A DNA stretch of 64,000 nucleotides from Tomocerus qinae (GCA_020055645.1 CM034546.1:9424001-9488000); one strand, 5' to 3'. Shown: positions 24,524 through 36,456, counted from the stretch's first letter. Notes: generated by a model from the letters alone, not told the origin. Program-made: numbers and translations.

Positions 24524-24592
24524 AAGCTCAGCGTTCTAACTCATTCAACTGCCGAACAACGTAAGGCGACAAGTTCGAATGAGTATTGATTT
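24521..24592 (+). repeat. tRNA-like / SINE-head sequence
   Basis: An A-box-like GCTCAGCGTTCTAACTC is followed at tRNA-like spacing by GGCGACAAGTTCGAATGAG, which contains a B-box-like GTTCGAAT. No good acceptor stem closes, so this is more likely a tRNA-derived SINE remnant than a working tRNA. Confidence 0.4.
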
Positions 24593-24729
24593 TCTAACTA
24601 ATATTATATCTACTTCAATGATTTTATATCCTTTCCCTCCAAATCTACCACGTGCATATCTAGGTTTACATACAAATTACGTACGTGTACAATTGTAGAC
24701 ATTTATCAATAATAATATATCTTTATAGT

Positions 24730-26039
24730 TATTATGGTCCCAAGCAATCTTTTTTTCTATTCAATTGGAAGAACAATGAATCATATGGTACTACACAAAA
24801 GGCTTGCTTCGACCAGAACTCGAAGCCGAGAACTGTACTATGAGACTACCACACTGCGGGTACGATTTCATACGCGAAGCCCACTACTATTTGCCGACTG
24901 ATGAATAGTATGTACTTAACATATTGAGCTGAGTGCAAATGATGTAATGACTGAATAGCCGAATGTGATGACTGTATACTGTACTCGTAAATTTTTAAAT
25001 TTAATCGTAAATTTTGGAATTTACTCGTAAATTTTTAAATTTAATCGTAAATTTTTAAATTTAATCGTAAATTTTGGAATTTACTCGTAAATTTTTAAAT
25101 TTAATCGTAAATTTTGGAATTTACTCGTAAATTTTTGAATTTACTCGTAAATTTTTGAATTTACTCTTAAATTTTTGAATTTACTCGTAAATTTTTGAAT
25201 TTACTCGTAAATTTTTGAATTTACTCTTAAATTTTTGAATTTACTCGTAAATTTTTGAATTTACTCGTAAATTTTTGAATTTACTCGTAAATTTTTGAAT
25301 TTACTCGTAAATTTTTGAATTTACTCGTAAATTTTTGAATTTACTCGTAAATTTTTGAATTCACTCGTAAATTTTTGAATTCACTCGTAAATTTTTGAAT
25401 TTACTCGTAAATTTTTGAATTTACTCGTAAATTTTTGAATTTACTCGTAAATTTTTTAATTTACTCGTAAATTTTTTAATTTACTCGTAAATTTTTGAAT
25501 TTACTCGTAAATTTTTTAATTTACTCGTAAATTTTTTAATTTACTCGTAAATTTTTTAATTTACTCGTAAATTTTTTAATTTACTCGTAAATTTTTGAAT
25601 TTACTCGTAAATTTTTTAATTTACTCGTAAATTTTTTAATTTACTCGTAAATTTTTTAATTTACTCGTAAATTTTTGAATTTACTCGTAAATTTTTTAAT
25701 TTACTCGTAAATTAATAATATGAATGGTTAAAATGAGCGACGCGCCTTGTATTAGCTTTTTTCCACGTTAGAGGTTAATGCCGTAAGGATTTTTACGTCA
25801 GATCGCGAAACATATGGTCATTGAGCTCAATCTGTAATCAAGTAAGTAGCATTCATCGGTCGGCAAATCGTAACGTGCTTCGGATATGAAATCGTACCCG
25901 CAGAGTTGTAGTGTAGTTGGACCTCACACGTTGTGTTTATCGGCTTCGAGTTCTGGTCGAAGCAAGCCTTTTGTGTAGTACCATATGATTCATTGTTCTT
26001 CCAATTGAATAGAAAAAAAGATTGCTTGGGACCATAATA
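24730..26039. mobile_element. Fold-back element with a 20-bp minisatellite core
   Basis: The outer arms are long inverted repeats: 24730-24905 (from TATTATGGTCCCAAGCAATC through GCTTCGACCAGAACTCG) reappears in reverse complement at about 25850-26039. Between them lies a homogeneous 20-bp tandem array. The right end abuts the 3' end of the intact minus-strand IR gene. The shape, inverted arms around internal tandem repeats, is that of fold-back (FB-like) transposons. No transposase is present. Confidence 0.8.
24984..25713. repeat. 20-bp minisatellite, about 36 units
   Basis: Consensus unit CTCGTAAATTTTTGAATTTA, repeated for 730 bp with perfect 20-bp periodicity. Variants occur in blocks: AATCG units at the left, TTTGAAT units in the middle, TTTTAAT units at the right. 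This suggests local amplification in steps. Confidence 0.95.
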
Positions 26040-26061
26040 CACTGCTTTAGCTAGATAGGTA

Positions 26062-28017
26062 TTACATCATATTATTATACAATTCAATGACCAAATGGCG
26101 ACATCCTCTACTGCAACAGGAAATGCAAGACCTACAAAATTTGGTAATGCCTTTCTTTAGTTTATTTAAAATTGCCAAAATCTGAATTAATAACATAAAT
26201 TTACTTTGCCACAGCTTCTCCAGAAGCAGAATAACAAGAGAGGCAATGAAGAAATATCCACACAAGGAGAAAATGGCATGGATTTTCATTTTCATATTGA
26301 TAGGCAAGCTTTGAGGTTCTTGGCGCTTCAGTTGTGCATAGTATAATGTATCATAGGCATCGTTAAATTCCCTTAAATATTTCAAAAACCCTCTCTCTTG
26401 CATGAGTTGAAAGAATTTTTGGAATTTATAACGGTAACAAAAATCGAATTTATAAGACATTGGTTTGGTCAAATCTGTTTCCTTCACAGCCATGCAAACT
26501 CCGTCAGAAGATACCTGAGATGGAATTGCGGGCACGTGGTACTCACTTGTTTCTTTTTCATACATGCTAAATAGTTTCATTGAATAGTTGGTCAACAATT
26601 TATTTCTGACTGTCCAGAATCCCATCTTTTTTTCTTTAGACGTGGTGTTAAGTTGCATATCAAAGTTGTAGACACTAGAATTCATCCTCTCTGTCAGTTC
26701 ATACTTTTCAAAATATTCTGTTGGGTTTTCACACCAATTTCGACTTGAGTCATACAGCAACAACAACTTAAATTTATTTTCCACGAGATCTTTGAAATTT
26801 ACAAATTGTTTTCTGTCGGGTGGTGCAATAATCTCACTTGTTATCCATGTTTCATATTGAGTTGCAATTACAAATCCCATGGATACAATAAGTAAGTATA
26901 AAATGTTCCTTCGTTTGTAGGAGACTTCTTGATTTAGAAGGACAGCAAAAGTGGAAATAAAAATGAAATCCAATTTCTTGTAAACAGGAGTAACTCTGAA
27001 TGCCAAGAAATAAAATGAAATCGATAATAGTGAGAATATCATGCACCAGCAATAACTATCAAATGAATTTTGAATCAGAACTGTTAAATGAGTATCAAGG
27101 AATCGTTGATTTGGTTCACAGTAAAATGGAATCATCTCTTGAAAGTATTCAATGAAAATAGTTTGATACCAATGTTCTTTATAAATTTCATTATCATATG
27201 ATTGCATGTCAATAACTCCATATCGCTTATGTTTTTGTTTCAGATTTTCTCTTATTCTTGCATACACTGCAGTGAAGTTCAACTTTTCAGATATTAATTC
27301 GACAGCTGACACTGATGATAGACAATAATGCTTACTTTTTATAACATGGTAGGGAATTCCTTTACATTTTGGTTGTTTTGCATAACCATTGTGTCCTACC
27401 AAAGATTCCATCCCACCAATTTCAATACCATGACGATTTCCATTTAAATCTTGCCAAATCCTTTCCCATTCATCCTCAGATGCTCCATTTTCAATCCGAT
27501 AAAATTTCAAGGATTCATGTTCAGGACTGTAGAGAATTGGGATGTAAACCGAATATTTCTTCGTACTTTTCATTGCCAATATATAGAGAGGAGCCACCAA
27601 ATCCTTGACGAGGTTAGATTGCCACTTTGCATTCATTTCCTTAAACTTTTTTTCAATAACGACAATAAATCTTGAATTGGGACGATTAACTTCTTTACCA
27701 AATGGTGTGGTCGGTTTTTTTAAGTTAATATAAGGGGCCATTAGAATATTTACTGAGCACGACGATTTTGACAATTCTTTGGGAGTATCTTCATGGCGTC
27801 CGAAGACGGTCTTGTTATAATATGATTTTGCCAATGTCCATGGTTGTCCATTTTGATTAAACAGCATAAAATCTGTCTGCCATTCGGACTGACGAAATGT
27901 GATCATATTAAAATCACATTTACTATAAAACGACAAATTTCTACAACAAAGGACATTGTTGACAACCACAGAAAATAAGTAAGGTATAAATAGATTTATT
28001 AAATACATTTTAAACAA
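26062..28017 (-). CDS. Ionotropic receptor (IR) family protein, intact, 651 aa
   Basis: One uninterrupted exon of 651 codons. Signal peptide at residues 1-23, Cys-containing extracellular region to about 320, M1 about 321-341 (MIFSLLSISFYFLAF), pore helix about 349-365 (FAVLLNQEVSY), M2 about 371-390 (ILYLLIVSMGFVIAT), second ligand-binding half to about 575, M3 about 577-601 (IFSLCGYFFIASLVILLLEKL), then a basic Cys-rich tail. This is the iGluR/IR topology. The glutamate-binding Arg/Thr/Asp triad is not recognisable, as in most divergent IRs, so the ligand is unknown. Closest relative is the stop-bearing copy at 19968-18034. It faces the remnant plus-strand member of its unit. It would be a membrane chemosensory channel subunit, probably needing a co-receptor. 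Confidence 0.85.
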   Translation of the reverse strand: MFKMYLINLFIPYLFSVVVNNVLCCRNLSFYSKCDFNMITFRQSEWQTDFMLFNQNGQPWTLAKSYYNKTVFGRHEDTPKELSKSSCSVNILMAPYINLKKPTTPFGKEVNRPNSRFIVVIEKKFKEMNAKWQSNLVKDLVAPLYILAMKSTKKYSVYIPILYSPEHESLKFYRIENGASEDEWERIWQDLNGNRHGIEIGGMESLVGHNGYAKQPKCKGIPYHVIKSKHYCLSSVSAVELISEKLNFTAVYARIRENLKQKHKRYGVIDMQSYDNEIYKEHWYQTIFIEYFQEMIPFYCEPNQRFLDTHLTVLIQNSFDSYCWCMIFSLLSISFYFLAFRVTPVYKKLDFIFISTFAVLLNQEVSYKRRNILYLLIVSMGFVIATQYETWITSEIIAPPDRKQFVNFKDLVENKFKLLLLYDSSRNWCENPTEYFEKYELTERMNSSVYNFDMQLNTTSKEKKMGFWTVRNKLLTNYSMKLFSMYEKETSEYHVPAIPSQVSSDGVCMAVKETDLTKPMSYKFDFCYRYKFQKFFQLMQERGFLKYLREFNDAYDTLYYAQLKRQEPQSLPINMKMKIHAIFSLCGYFFIASLVILLLEKLWQSKFMLLIQILAILNKLKKGITKFCRSCISCCSRGCRHLVIELYNNMM

Positions 28018-29022
28018 TAATTAAATTTTACATAAAAAGTTATAATCCAAAACTATTTCATACACTTTCAAACCCAACAAACGAATAATACCCAATTCCA
28101 ATTCTGTAATAAATATAGCTCTGGAAGAAGGAGGCGCACCTAGGCGTGGCGCTACCGTAATTTAAGTAAAATACGAAGAAATAATAAGAAATAGCTTGCA
28201 AGCAGTAATAACCCGAAGCTCAAAACTGTCAAATATTTTTGAATTTGTTTTTAGTTATTTCCGCTTATTTTTTTAACAAACTTCGTAGACTTGGGTGTTC
28301 GAATCTGTGATTAAACGTTTCAAACCATATCAGTTATAAATACTTGACGGGATATCATATAGACTTGCTTGTTGATTTGTTTAATGGAAATAATCACTTG
28401 GTTTAATTTGCCTATTTAAAGCACGAAAAATTCAGTCGGACACGAAGGTTAACATTAAAATAATGAACTAGCCATATACAGTCCAGTGTTGTGAAATTAT
28501 TTCCTTTTTATAATAAAAATATGATGAAGATGGTAGGAATAGATATTACGAGCCCGTCAATAGACCCAAGCCGTCACTATACTCCGGCCTTAACAAAAAT
28601 ACGAATAAATTCGCACGACAGGATTCTAGAGGGATTTGCCTGAAATTGAATGTGAGATAGTAAGGTCATCACACCAACTCATCAACCTCCATACTTCTCA
28701 CACCCTAAACAGAGCACCCCAGGTCATGAAAAACCCAAACACCCGGGTTTTTGGGCAGTAAACAGCAAAAACCCATGTCAGTCCTTGTCTGGTTTATTAA
28801 CTTTTAGAGCATTTACCATCAATTAGGCGCTGTAAATTTGACCAACAGATCAAATTGGTAAACTTAAAGGGAGATTGACATTCCTATCATCATTATGCTT
28901 GGAGACGCCAAAATGACGTCATGTCAAATTGCAAACAATTTTTAGTAGATTGAAAATCAACTTATAATGACATCACAATCACAAATCGCGATAACAATAC
29001 GAATAGGAAGAGTATGGCCTTA

Positions 29023-29076
29023 ACCAAGAAGCATAAACTGACATAAGCTGTATGACTACAGTTTATGCTTCTTGGT
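29023..29076. repeat. Hairpin with perfect 18-bp arms
   Basis: ACCAAGAAGCATAAACTG and its exact reverse complement are separated by 18 bp. Function unknown; it could be a short inverted-repeat element or a structured RNA. Confidence 0.85.
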
Positions 29077-29166
29077 CTTAACTCATTTTTATAATATTTC
29101 GCCGATGGTATAAAATCCCCTAGAAGGTCACATATAAACTAATAATTGAGCTCTTAAAACGAATAA

Positions 29167-29250
29167 TGACAAATCTCAATTGCTACTTTGCTACGAATAA
29201 AGTTTGTTAACTTTAACAAAATTTAACTTCGTAGCAATTGAGATTTGTCA
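29167..29250. repeat. Hairpin with perfect 20-bp arms
   Basis: TGACAAATCTCAATTGCTAC and its exact reverse complement are separated by 44 bp; the interior also contains shorter complementary words (CTACGAA / TTCGTAG). Confidence 0.85.
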
Positions 29251-31785
29251 CTTAACGGTGCAGGTGCTCAATTAATGTGCATTAATTAATATGCAGGAGG
29301 CAAAAAGTATAATTAACATTGCCAATAGTCGAAGTCTTTTCCGGCTGCATGGGCTGCGCGCTTACTACTTGAACTAAAGAGAGTGTTGTTGATGTGCAGC
29401 GGAGCGAAGGTTATGCCTATCATAAACACACACAAACAAACTATTCTCTCCTTTTCGTTCTGCAGCGCAGCATGCATTGCGCATGTATGCCACAAACGGG
29501 CATCGCGTAAAACTCTATTAGTAGTATAATAATAATTTTAATTTTTAGCAGAGGTTCGTGATGTTTTCAATGGTCAAGTTAACTACTAAACAAGTACACA
29601 CAAAAGTCGACTTTCTGTAGACCGCCTGGTGGTTTACGCAGAAGGTGGCGCACAGTGATTCAATTTCATGGATCGGTGGTAATTGGAGAATTTGTAGCTC
29701 AAAACGTTGAATCAAATTAAATGATAATGTACTCATCATGAATGATTTGATTTATTCTATAAAGATTTTTTGCGATATGTAAAACGGAAGATATTATTCA
29801 ATCTGGTTTTAAAACTAATCTGTTTATATGCTGAAATTTTTGAAAAAAATTGCAGCTGCTACTTTGAAATATATAGGAGGCTCCAACAAGCAAGCTTTTA
29901 AAACCGTACAGTCTTTACAGGAGGCCGATACCTCTCTAATTCATGGTCGGGTTTTAAACAAGCTTGTGAGAAACATTGCTTCGACACCAGTGACTTACTC
30001 TGTTAATTTGTACTACAATTTATCGCGCTAAGCAAGTCAAAATTTACATTTCTTAAAAATTGTGGTAGGTACCTTTTACTAGGGCGAGCTTCTATAACAG
30101 TTTCTCGGTAGTTTTTGAAAAATGTTAAAATTGTTATTCTTATAATATATGTGATCAAGTTTTCACTAGTATATAAGAAAGAAAGACAGTTTTTGATAAT
30201 ATTAAACCATAGTTTTAACAAATTACCGCTGATCTAATACCTGTGCGGCGGAGCGAAAGTCGGCTACTATCTACTGTGTTAACTAAAAGTTTTTTTGAAC
30301 ATATATTAACACAATAAACGTGCAATTTTATTTCGAGCATCTATACTATTATTACTCTTTGATAATAACTACTGAATAACTATTTATTATAATATTTTAC
30401 TGATTAAATTGATTTCATGAATTTCCTATATTAATTTGTAGCTTTCATTGTGAAGCAGTACAGCAATGAATTGAAAATGTAAGGAGTTATTTAATAACAT
30501 TGAGCATAATTATGTCTACAACAATATAATCTTCCACAACGATTGAAACTTACAAACTTAAAACTAATATATAGCTAACCTAGTCATCTGGTCATCCCAA
30601 TACGATGCATTTTTTGCATGTAAGAGGGTAGAAGCTAAAATTTTGTTGTATTTGTATACATTTTTGAATAGAAATATGAGAAAATTAGTATGTTTTTGCT
30701 TATCTAGATACGGAAAAGCCGGAAAATCAAAAGAAAGAAATGATATCGAGATGTTAAGGTAGTTGTCAATAATCCTCTTCTTCTTCCTTAATAATATTAT
30801 CTATAATAACTCGGCCTTTACCTTAATTAAATTACCATTTTAGCCCGTGGGTAGTAAAACCATAGCAAACTGATTTTGGTGTAATTTATACAGCCCTTGG
30901 TTGTGACGATTTACTCATTCAAAGAAAATTCTCCTAGCCAAGTTATAATCAAATATTTGAGTGTTTCTCATAACACAAAACTTTGCTGACGCAAATCATT
31001 TTTCCTCGAACGTATTATGGGTATTGGTAACTTGCGTTCTATCTATGATCGTCATCCATCAAATTAATATGGTCAATTAAATGATGGTTCGTTTATTATA
31101 CAAATGCCAAACAGTTAGTAAGTAGTATTCATTATCTATATGTGGTTTTAGTAAAAAAAATATTTTGTAAATATGTTTTGAGAATGTACAAGGCATAGTT
31201 GCTACAATGAAATCCGTAAGCAATAAGGAGCAGTTTTGTTGCTCTCAATAAAAATGATAAACTGGCTCAAATTCCTTTATTATGAGGATTCCAGTGAAAG
31301 TGTTTAATCTTTCATGCTTTCATTCTTTAATCGACTAATTGAATAGGTATATTTAATTTGTTAATAACATTATTTTGTTTCATACGGCGAAAAGAGTTTT
31401 AATATTTCATACATTAATATTACTTTGTGTTACAATGTAAACTAGCTAATGTTTCGCACTAATTAACTCATAGCTTAATATATAAATGAAATTAGGTTCA
31501 GTAAGCCGAACCTTTAAAAAATTTAAGCTGGATTTCCATATCCAGTACACAATATTTTATTCATGCTTATGTGGCAATAATAGTTCGTACTATGTCGCAA
31601 CTTATTCGTTTGGAGGAAGCATAAGAACATTCTGCTTGATCTAAAATATATTTGGTAGATATTTTGGAAACTACTGTTGCAAAACTAGTGAAAAATTTCT
31701 CCTATTAACAAATTATCAAAATCGCCAAACTAAAACCTACCTTATTCGTATCGTAGACCGCAACGGCAAAGAAAACTCCTCAGCA

Positions 31786-34314
31786 ATGATTTGTGTTTTA
31801 GTTTATGTAATTTTAGTCTTCGATTTGACAGTTGGGTTGAAATTGTCAAAAGTTGTCAATTTGGAAAAAAGCTTTTACATTAACCTGATTTTCAAACAAA
31901 GTAATTTTAATTCACAATTGGAAAATGATACAGAATTACAGGATATTCTGCTTCCCTACGCATTTACGAATCTTAAATTCAATGGAAAAGAACGGCTTTG
32001 CAGTGCAAATGATACAATCGGTTACAAATCCAACACATTTCATCAATATTCGCAATATATTTGGGGAAGGGAATGTTTGAGCATATTGACTGAAACCAGA
32101 AATTTGAGATTAATATCATCTCCACGTCTCCCAAACCGATTTACTTGTGTGGTGCATTTTGCAGTTAATTTCAACCCAAATAATTTTGTAGACGTTTTAG
32201 TAATTAACCACATTAGTGAAATTTTCTCTAGCGATAACAAATCTGCTTGGCTAGAAGTGAATAACTATTACATGTATTCACTCACATGGTATGGGTTCGC
32301 AGAATATTCTTCTGTGTATCTGCTTGTGGATAGAAAGACGTTTAAATCGACGAGAGAAAGTTCTCATTTCATTTTTGAAGGTTCAAGTAAATTCCACCAA
32401 AATCCAAATCCGGTTCATCGATTATTCTGGAAGAAACCGTGGTATATAATTTCTCCCATGTCTGAAAATGAGATTTTTTTCATCTGCCCGGAACTAAATG
32501 AAAAACATGAGCACAAATATACGATGGAGCTCCTATGTTCTCGAAAAGACTGCTTTAATCGACAGTTGCAAAAAATGGCTATGAAACTGTTTATAGAAAA
32601 GAGCACAGTTACAAATTCTTTCATCATAACGGGTACCGCATATTTACACGAGGACCAGAAAGTATCCTACTGTGGACCTCCTATAAGGAATATATATTTT
32701 ACAAATTATTTGAAACATTTTAAAGATTATGACAGCGTATCTCTTACAATTTCTTTTATTATGGCAGATAGCTTTAATAATTCTACAGTAAGAATAAATC
32801 GCATTAATAATGATTGTTTTTCGAAAGAGTGGAAAAGAAAGACCACCGTGTCCATATTTTTTAATTCTGAAAACAGTTTAGTGACTGTTCGATATCCAAA
32901 CTTTGCCGCCATTAGAACATCGGATGATTCTTACAATTTCATCTCCTGTGTCGTTTTAGAACATGAAGGTCTTTCTTTTTATGGATATATTCGACCTTTT
33001 CAATTTGAAAGTTGGCTGGGACTGATCACTTCAATTATGGTTGTAACTCTATTTGTAAATTGTGTAACATTTTGCAGAAAAGACGAAAATATTCCAATTA
33101 TTTGGATTTGCTATGCATATTTATTAGAAGTAACTTACTCGTTATCATCAAAGGCTAACAAACTAACTTGGATAAAATTAGTCATTGGGCCCATGCTGTT
33201 AATGTTCATTGTCTTGACGAATGGATACAAAGGAATTGTCACTACAGACTTGGTTGAACCACGTCCAGTGAAAAGAATTGAATCTATCGAACATTTGGCA
33301 AATTTATCAAATTTTATTGCTTTTAGTGAATTCACAGCTGCGAGTTCCTTCAATCCTTTCGAATTAGATTGGCTGTTTCAAAAGAATATTATCTATGAAT
33401 ATTGTGTCAATAAACAAAACAGATATTACATATCCAAGCTGTGCAAAGATAAACGATTTCATAACCAAAACATAAGCGAAATCACTGACGCAGTTCAAGC
33501 TGCATTTAATAAAAACGGTGGCGTTGGCGTAAGATTCAAATTTAATTTCAAGTTAATATTTTCCTTGTTAGAATTAATTTCCGACTTACGACAATCATAC
33601 GAAATTATTGGGTATTCAAAAAAATTCGATTTACTGGATAAAATTTGGAAAATTGTAGGCCTTCCTCCTGATTTTCCTTCGACAAGTCCTCAAAAGTGGA
33701 TTTCCCAATGCAATAATTCGGTTTTGATACTCAGGAGTTCTCGACTTCATAGACTCCTTAACGATTCACATTGGAATCCACAGAATGGTGGTGTAGAACC
33801 GAGGAAAAAGTTATACTATGGAAGTGATGATAAATCTTTTTTATCAATACCTGTGTATACGTATTTCGAAAGCAATAATATTCCGATGATGACTCAATTT
33901 CTAAAGCAAAGATTATTTGCGATTTATAGTTCTGGGATTTTTAACAAATGGGTTGACTTTTCGTGGAAAAATAACTTTACTAAATGTAAAACGTGTTGGA
34001 AAAGACAGCTCCCACGGCCAATTACATTTTCCAATTCCAACATTTCTTCGATATTTCTAATCAGTTTTTGTATTGCGCTGATATATTTTACAGCATTCTT
34101 ATGGGAAACTAGAAAAGACATTAAAAAAAATGTTAAAACATTTTTCGTTAAAGTTTGGAATTTAATCAAGACTATTAAAACAAAAACTGCAATTGTATCA
34201 CGTCTCATATATTACCCTGTATTACAACTCTGTCACTATTTTATCAAAAAGACTATTATACGTTTTGTAACAAGAGTTCAAGTTCAAAAAATTCATGTTT
34301 TATCAAATCACTAA
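31786..34314 (+). CDS. Ionotropic receptor (IR) family protein, intact, 842 aa
   Basis: One exon of 842 codons with stop TAA. Signal peptide 1-17; long extracellular region with VNFNPNNFVDVLVINHISE at about 127-145; YGYIRPF just before M1 (about 408-430, WLGLITSIMVVTLFVNCV); pore region 436-452 (PIIWICYAYLLEVTYSL); M2 about 462-482 (WIKLVIGPMLLMFIVLTN) followed by YKGIVTTDLVEPRP; second ligand-binding half with WKIVGLPPDFPSTSPQKW and SSRLHRLLNDSHWNP; M3 about 752-773; basic tail. Topology is that of IR/iGluR channels; glutamate-binding residues are not recognisable. Paralogues with the same motifs are at 16265 (decayed), 36490 (frameshifted) and 61424. Length is at the upper end for IRs because of the large N-terminal domain. 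Confidence 0.88.
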   Translation: MICVLVYVILVFDLTVGLKLSKVVNLEKSFYINLIFKQSNFNSQLENDTELQDILLPYAFTNLKFNGKERLCSANDTIGYKSNTFHQYSQYIWGRECLSILTETRNLRLISSPRLPNRFTCVVHFAVNFNPNNFVDVLVINHISEIFSSDNKSAWLEVNNYYMYSLTWYGFAEYSSVYLLVDRKTFKSTRESSHFIFEGSSKFHQNPNPVHRLFWKKPWYIISPMSENEIFFICPELNEKHEHKYTMELLCSRKDCFNRQLQKMAMKLFIEKSTVTNSFIITGTAYLHEDQKVSYCGPPIRNIYFTNYLKHFKDYDSVSLTISFIMADSFNNSTVRINRINNDCFSKEWKRKTTVSIFFNSENSLVTVRYPNFAAIRTSDDSYNFISCVVLEHEGLSFYGYIRPFQFESWLGLITSIMVVTLFVNCVTFCRKDENIPIIWICYAYLLEVTYSLSSKANKLTWIKLVIGPMLLMFIVLTNGYKGIVTTDLVEPRPVKRIESIEHLANLSNFIAFSEFTAASSFNPFELDWLFQKNIIYEYCVNKQNRYYISKLCKDKRFHNQNISEITDAVQAAFNKNGGVGVRFKFNFKLIFSLLELISDLRQSYEIIGYSKKFDLLDKIWKIVGLPPDFPSTSPQKWISQCNNSVLILRSSRLHRLLNDSHWNPQNGGVEPRKKLYYGSDDKSFLSIPVYTYFESNNIPMMTQFLKQRLFAIYSSGIFNKWVDFSWKNNFTKCKTCWKRQLPRPITFSNSNISSIFLISFCIALIYFTAFLWETRKDIKKNVKTFFVKVWNLIKTIKTKTAIVSRLIYYPVLQLCHYFIKKTIIRFVTRVQVQKIHVLSNH

Positions 34315-35642
34315 TAATTGAATAGATCAAAATTGTCGTAATAAAAATTTCCTCTATAAATTGGTCCTTTCTGTGCGTTAGATTATTGCAGATTTCTCGG
34401 AAATAAATAGCTAAATTTCTGAAATATTTATTTTTCACTCCCACTTTATTTCATTATTCAAAAAAATCCTTGAAATAAGAAATTAATGCTAGCCTGGATT
34501 ATTCTTACATGCAAACTTTTACGAACGACTGGACGGACAATGCGATTTTATAAGATCGATTCCTCTAGGTCATTTTTGGTAAAAGTTAAGGCACAGGAGC
34601 AGGTAATGATTTTTTGCTAAAATTAGTGACAAAGCACAATATTAAATTTTCCTTCTCCCTTTTTTAATATTTCTCACATTACATCAGTCATTACATTACA
34701 ACTACTACACGAAAGAAGACAGTGTCTAGAAAAAGCTTATAAAAATACCGAAAACTGCTTTTTAATAATTCAAACATTAAAAACCACGCCTAAGCCTTCT
34801 TAATACTACATATCGAAATAATTAATCAACCTTTTATAAGTACGAAGACATTTATTAATAAATTAACAAGCTTAGAAGGAAAAACGCAACCAATAAATAC
34901 TTCTTGGTATGTTCCTCTACAGAGTAAATGAACGGCGAAATAACCGAATGATCAAGGAGCCTGTATGGAGTCAAATTGCAAGTTCGTCAAAATTCTGCCT
35001 CTGTTGCTTAAGATAAATATGTACGATAGTCATGATTATTCAACATTCACAACGACTATGTGTAATTCCTACAATTATTGATGGCTTTGTACGAATACGT
35101 TTTCAGTAATATGTAATAGTAATATATCGTTTTTGTCAATAAATAGTTGACTTTGTCGAAACCATTTGGCTGTATTATGCTTCAATGTCAAATACTTATC
35201 AAAATATTCACATTTGTGCTAAAGTAGCAATTCTACTACATTTTAACACAAATTTTTCAAAAAATTGTGTCCAGTCACAATAGGTACAAGTTAGACGAAA
35301 ATTGGCAATTGTTTGGATTTTTTATACAATGTTTTAGTTTAGCTAATATTTCCGTGGGTGAAATTTTTTGTTTCGGTATTTGTCGTGTACTTATCATTAT
35401 TTTATACTTACGTTACATAAACCAAGTAATAATGTGGTACTATTTACCGTAAAGTGAAACTATATCAATTAATAATTTAGATTCTAATACTGTTTAAGGA
35501 GGTAAGCTCGCTGAGGCTTTCGTAAGATATGGCATTGAAATCTAAATAATTAATAAGTTTCTTATGTAGGCCGTGTAAGGTGTCCGTTAATGTATCATAA
35601 CATATTAGTGTGTAATAAAGGAAGTTACATAGGGCCGCCTAC
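34315..35642. other. Intergenic, nothing recognised
   Basis: AT-rich spacer between two tandem plus-strand IR genes. No coding frame or RNA gene is supportable; the MITE target site closes it at 35635-35642. Confidence 0.45.
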
Positions 35643-36072
35643 CACACATGCTAGTTTAGGTCAGCGAGCCGAGCCGAGCCACTGACTTCCAATAACATTG
35701 AGCGAGCCGAGCTTACCCAGATCCTCAAAAAACTTTTGGGCGAGCCGAGCCGAGCCAGCAATTAAAAAAAATTTTCGCGAGCCGAGCCAGGTCTTTAAAA
35801 AAATTTCCACCGAGCCGAGCCATGGACCCGGCTCGGCTCGCAAAATAATCGAGCCACTAATGGTTAAGAAGCCTGTAGGTTTAAAATAAAAATGGCAGGA
35901 AAATTTTGAAGCGAGCCGAGCCAAGGCAAGGGCGAGCCGAGCCACATCATCCAATAGACCGAGCCGAGCCAGGTCTATAAAAAAATTTCGGCCGAGCCGA
36001 GCCGAGCCACTGGCTCGGCTCGCTGAAAAATCGAACCAGCCTGGCTCGCCGAGCCAGAAACTAGCATGTGTG
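35643..36072. mobile_element. hAT-type MITE made of GAGCC(G) repeats, copy 1
   Basis: Perfect 15-bp terminal repeats, CACACATGCTAGTTT and AAACTAGCATGTGTG, enclose 430 bp. The flanks are an exact 8-bp duplication, CCGCCTAC (35635-35642 and 36073-36080), the hAT signature. The body is packed with GCGAGCCGAGCCGAGCC motifs in both orientations, sharply more GC-rich than its surroundings, so it can fold into many alternative hairpins. A second copy lies at 59657-60080. Confidence 0.92.
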
Positions 36073-36456
36073 CCGCCTACTATATTCTAAAAACGAAAAA
36101 TGAAAATGGTCAGAGTGGAGGAGATATTATAACTGAATCTAACAAGTGATATTCTGAAGTTTCATTGCTAAAGTTATCTTCACAAAGTTAATTTTTAGAT
36201 TCAAATTTTTCGATATTTATTACATCGATCATCAGTTAAATACCCCATTTGGCTTTACATATTCCAACATCTACACTACTTACGCTTGCGGATGGGATTA
36301 TTAAAAATTATAATAAATGACATCGAAGTGGTGGTTGCTATCAAATCATAAACTACATAGAAAATGAAATATTTCTAAGCAAGCTGTATTAGTCTTTTTC
36401 CTAGTACCTAAAATCAAAAAATTGTTTAAAAACATAATTTGGAAATATTTTCACTT

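Larger units (their letters stand above)
28018..31785. other. 5' flanks between divergent IR genes, with hairpins
   Basis: Contains the upstream region of the minus-strand IR (28018-28500, matching 20000-20420), a block matching 21300-21720 (30715-31140), and the upstream region of the plus-strand IR (31260-31785, matching 15590-16100). Two perfect-arm hairpins occur at 29023-29076 and 29167-29250. A 67-codon frame at 29828-30031 has no recognisable features. No other gene is supported. Confidence 0.55.

Noticed and set aside
24984-25713. Coding repeat protein in the 20-bp array
   Set aside because: Twenty is not a multiple of three and the units contain stops in the frames inspected; it is a minisatellite.
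29828-30031. 67-codon small protein gene between IR genes
   Set aside because: No motif, signal peptide or conserved counterpart in the duplicated flank of unit 1; probably chance.
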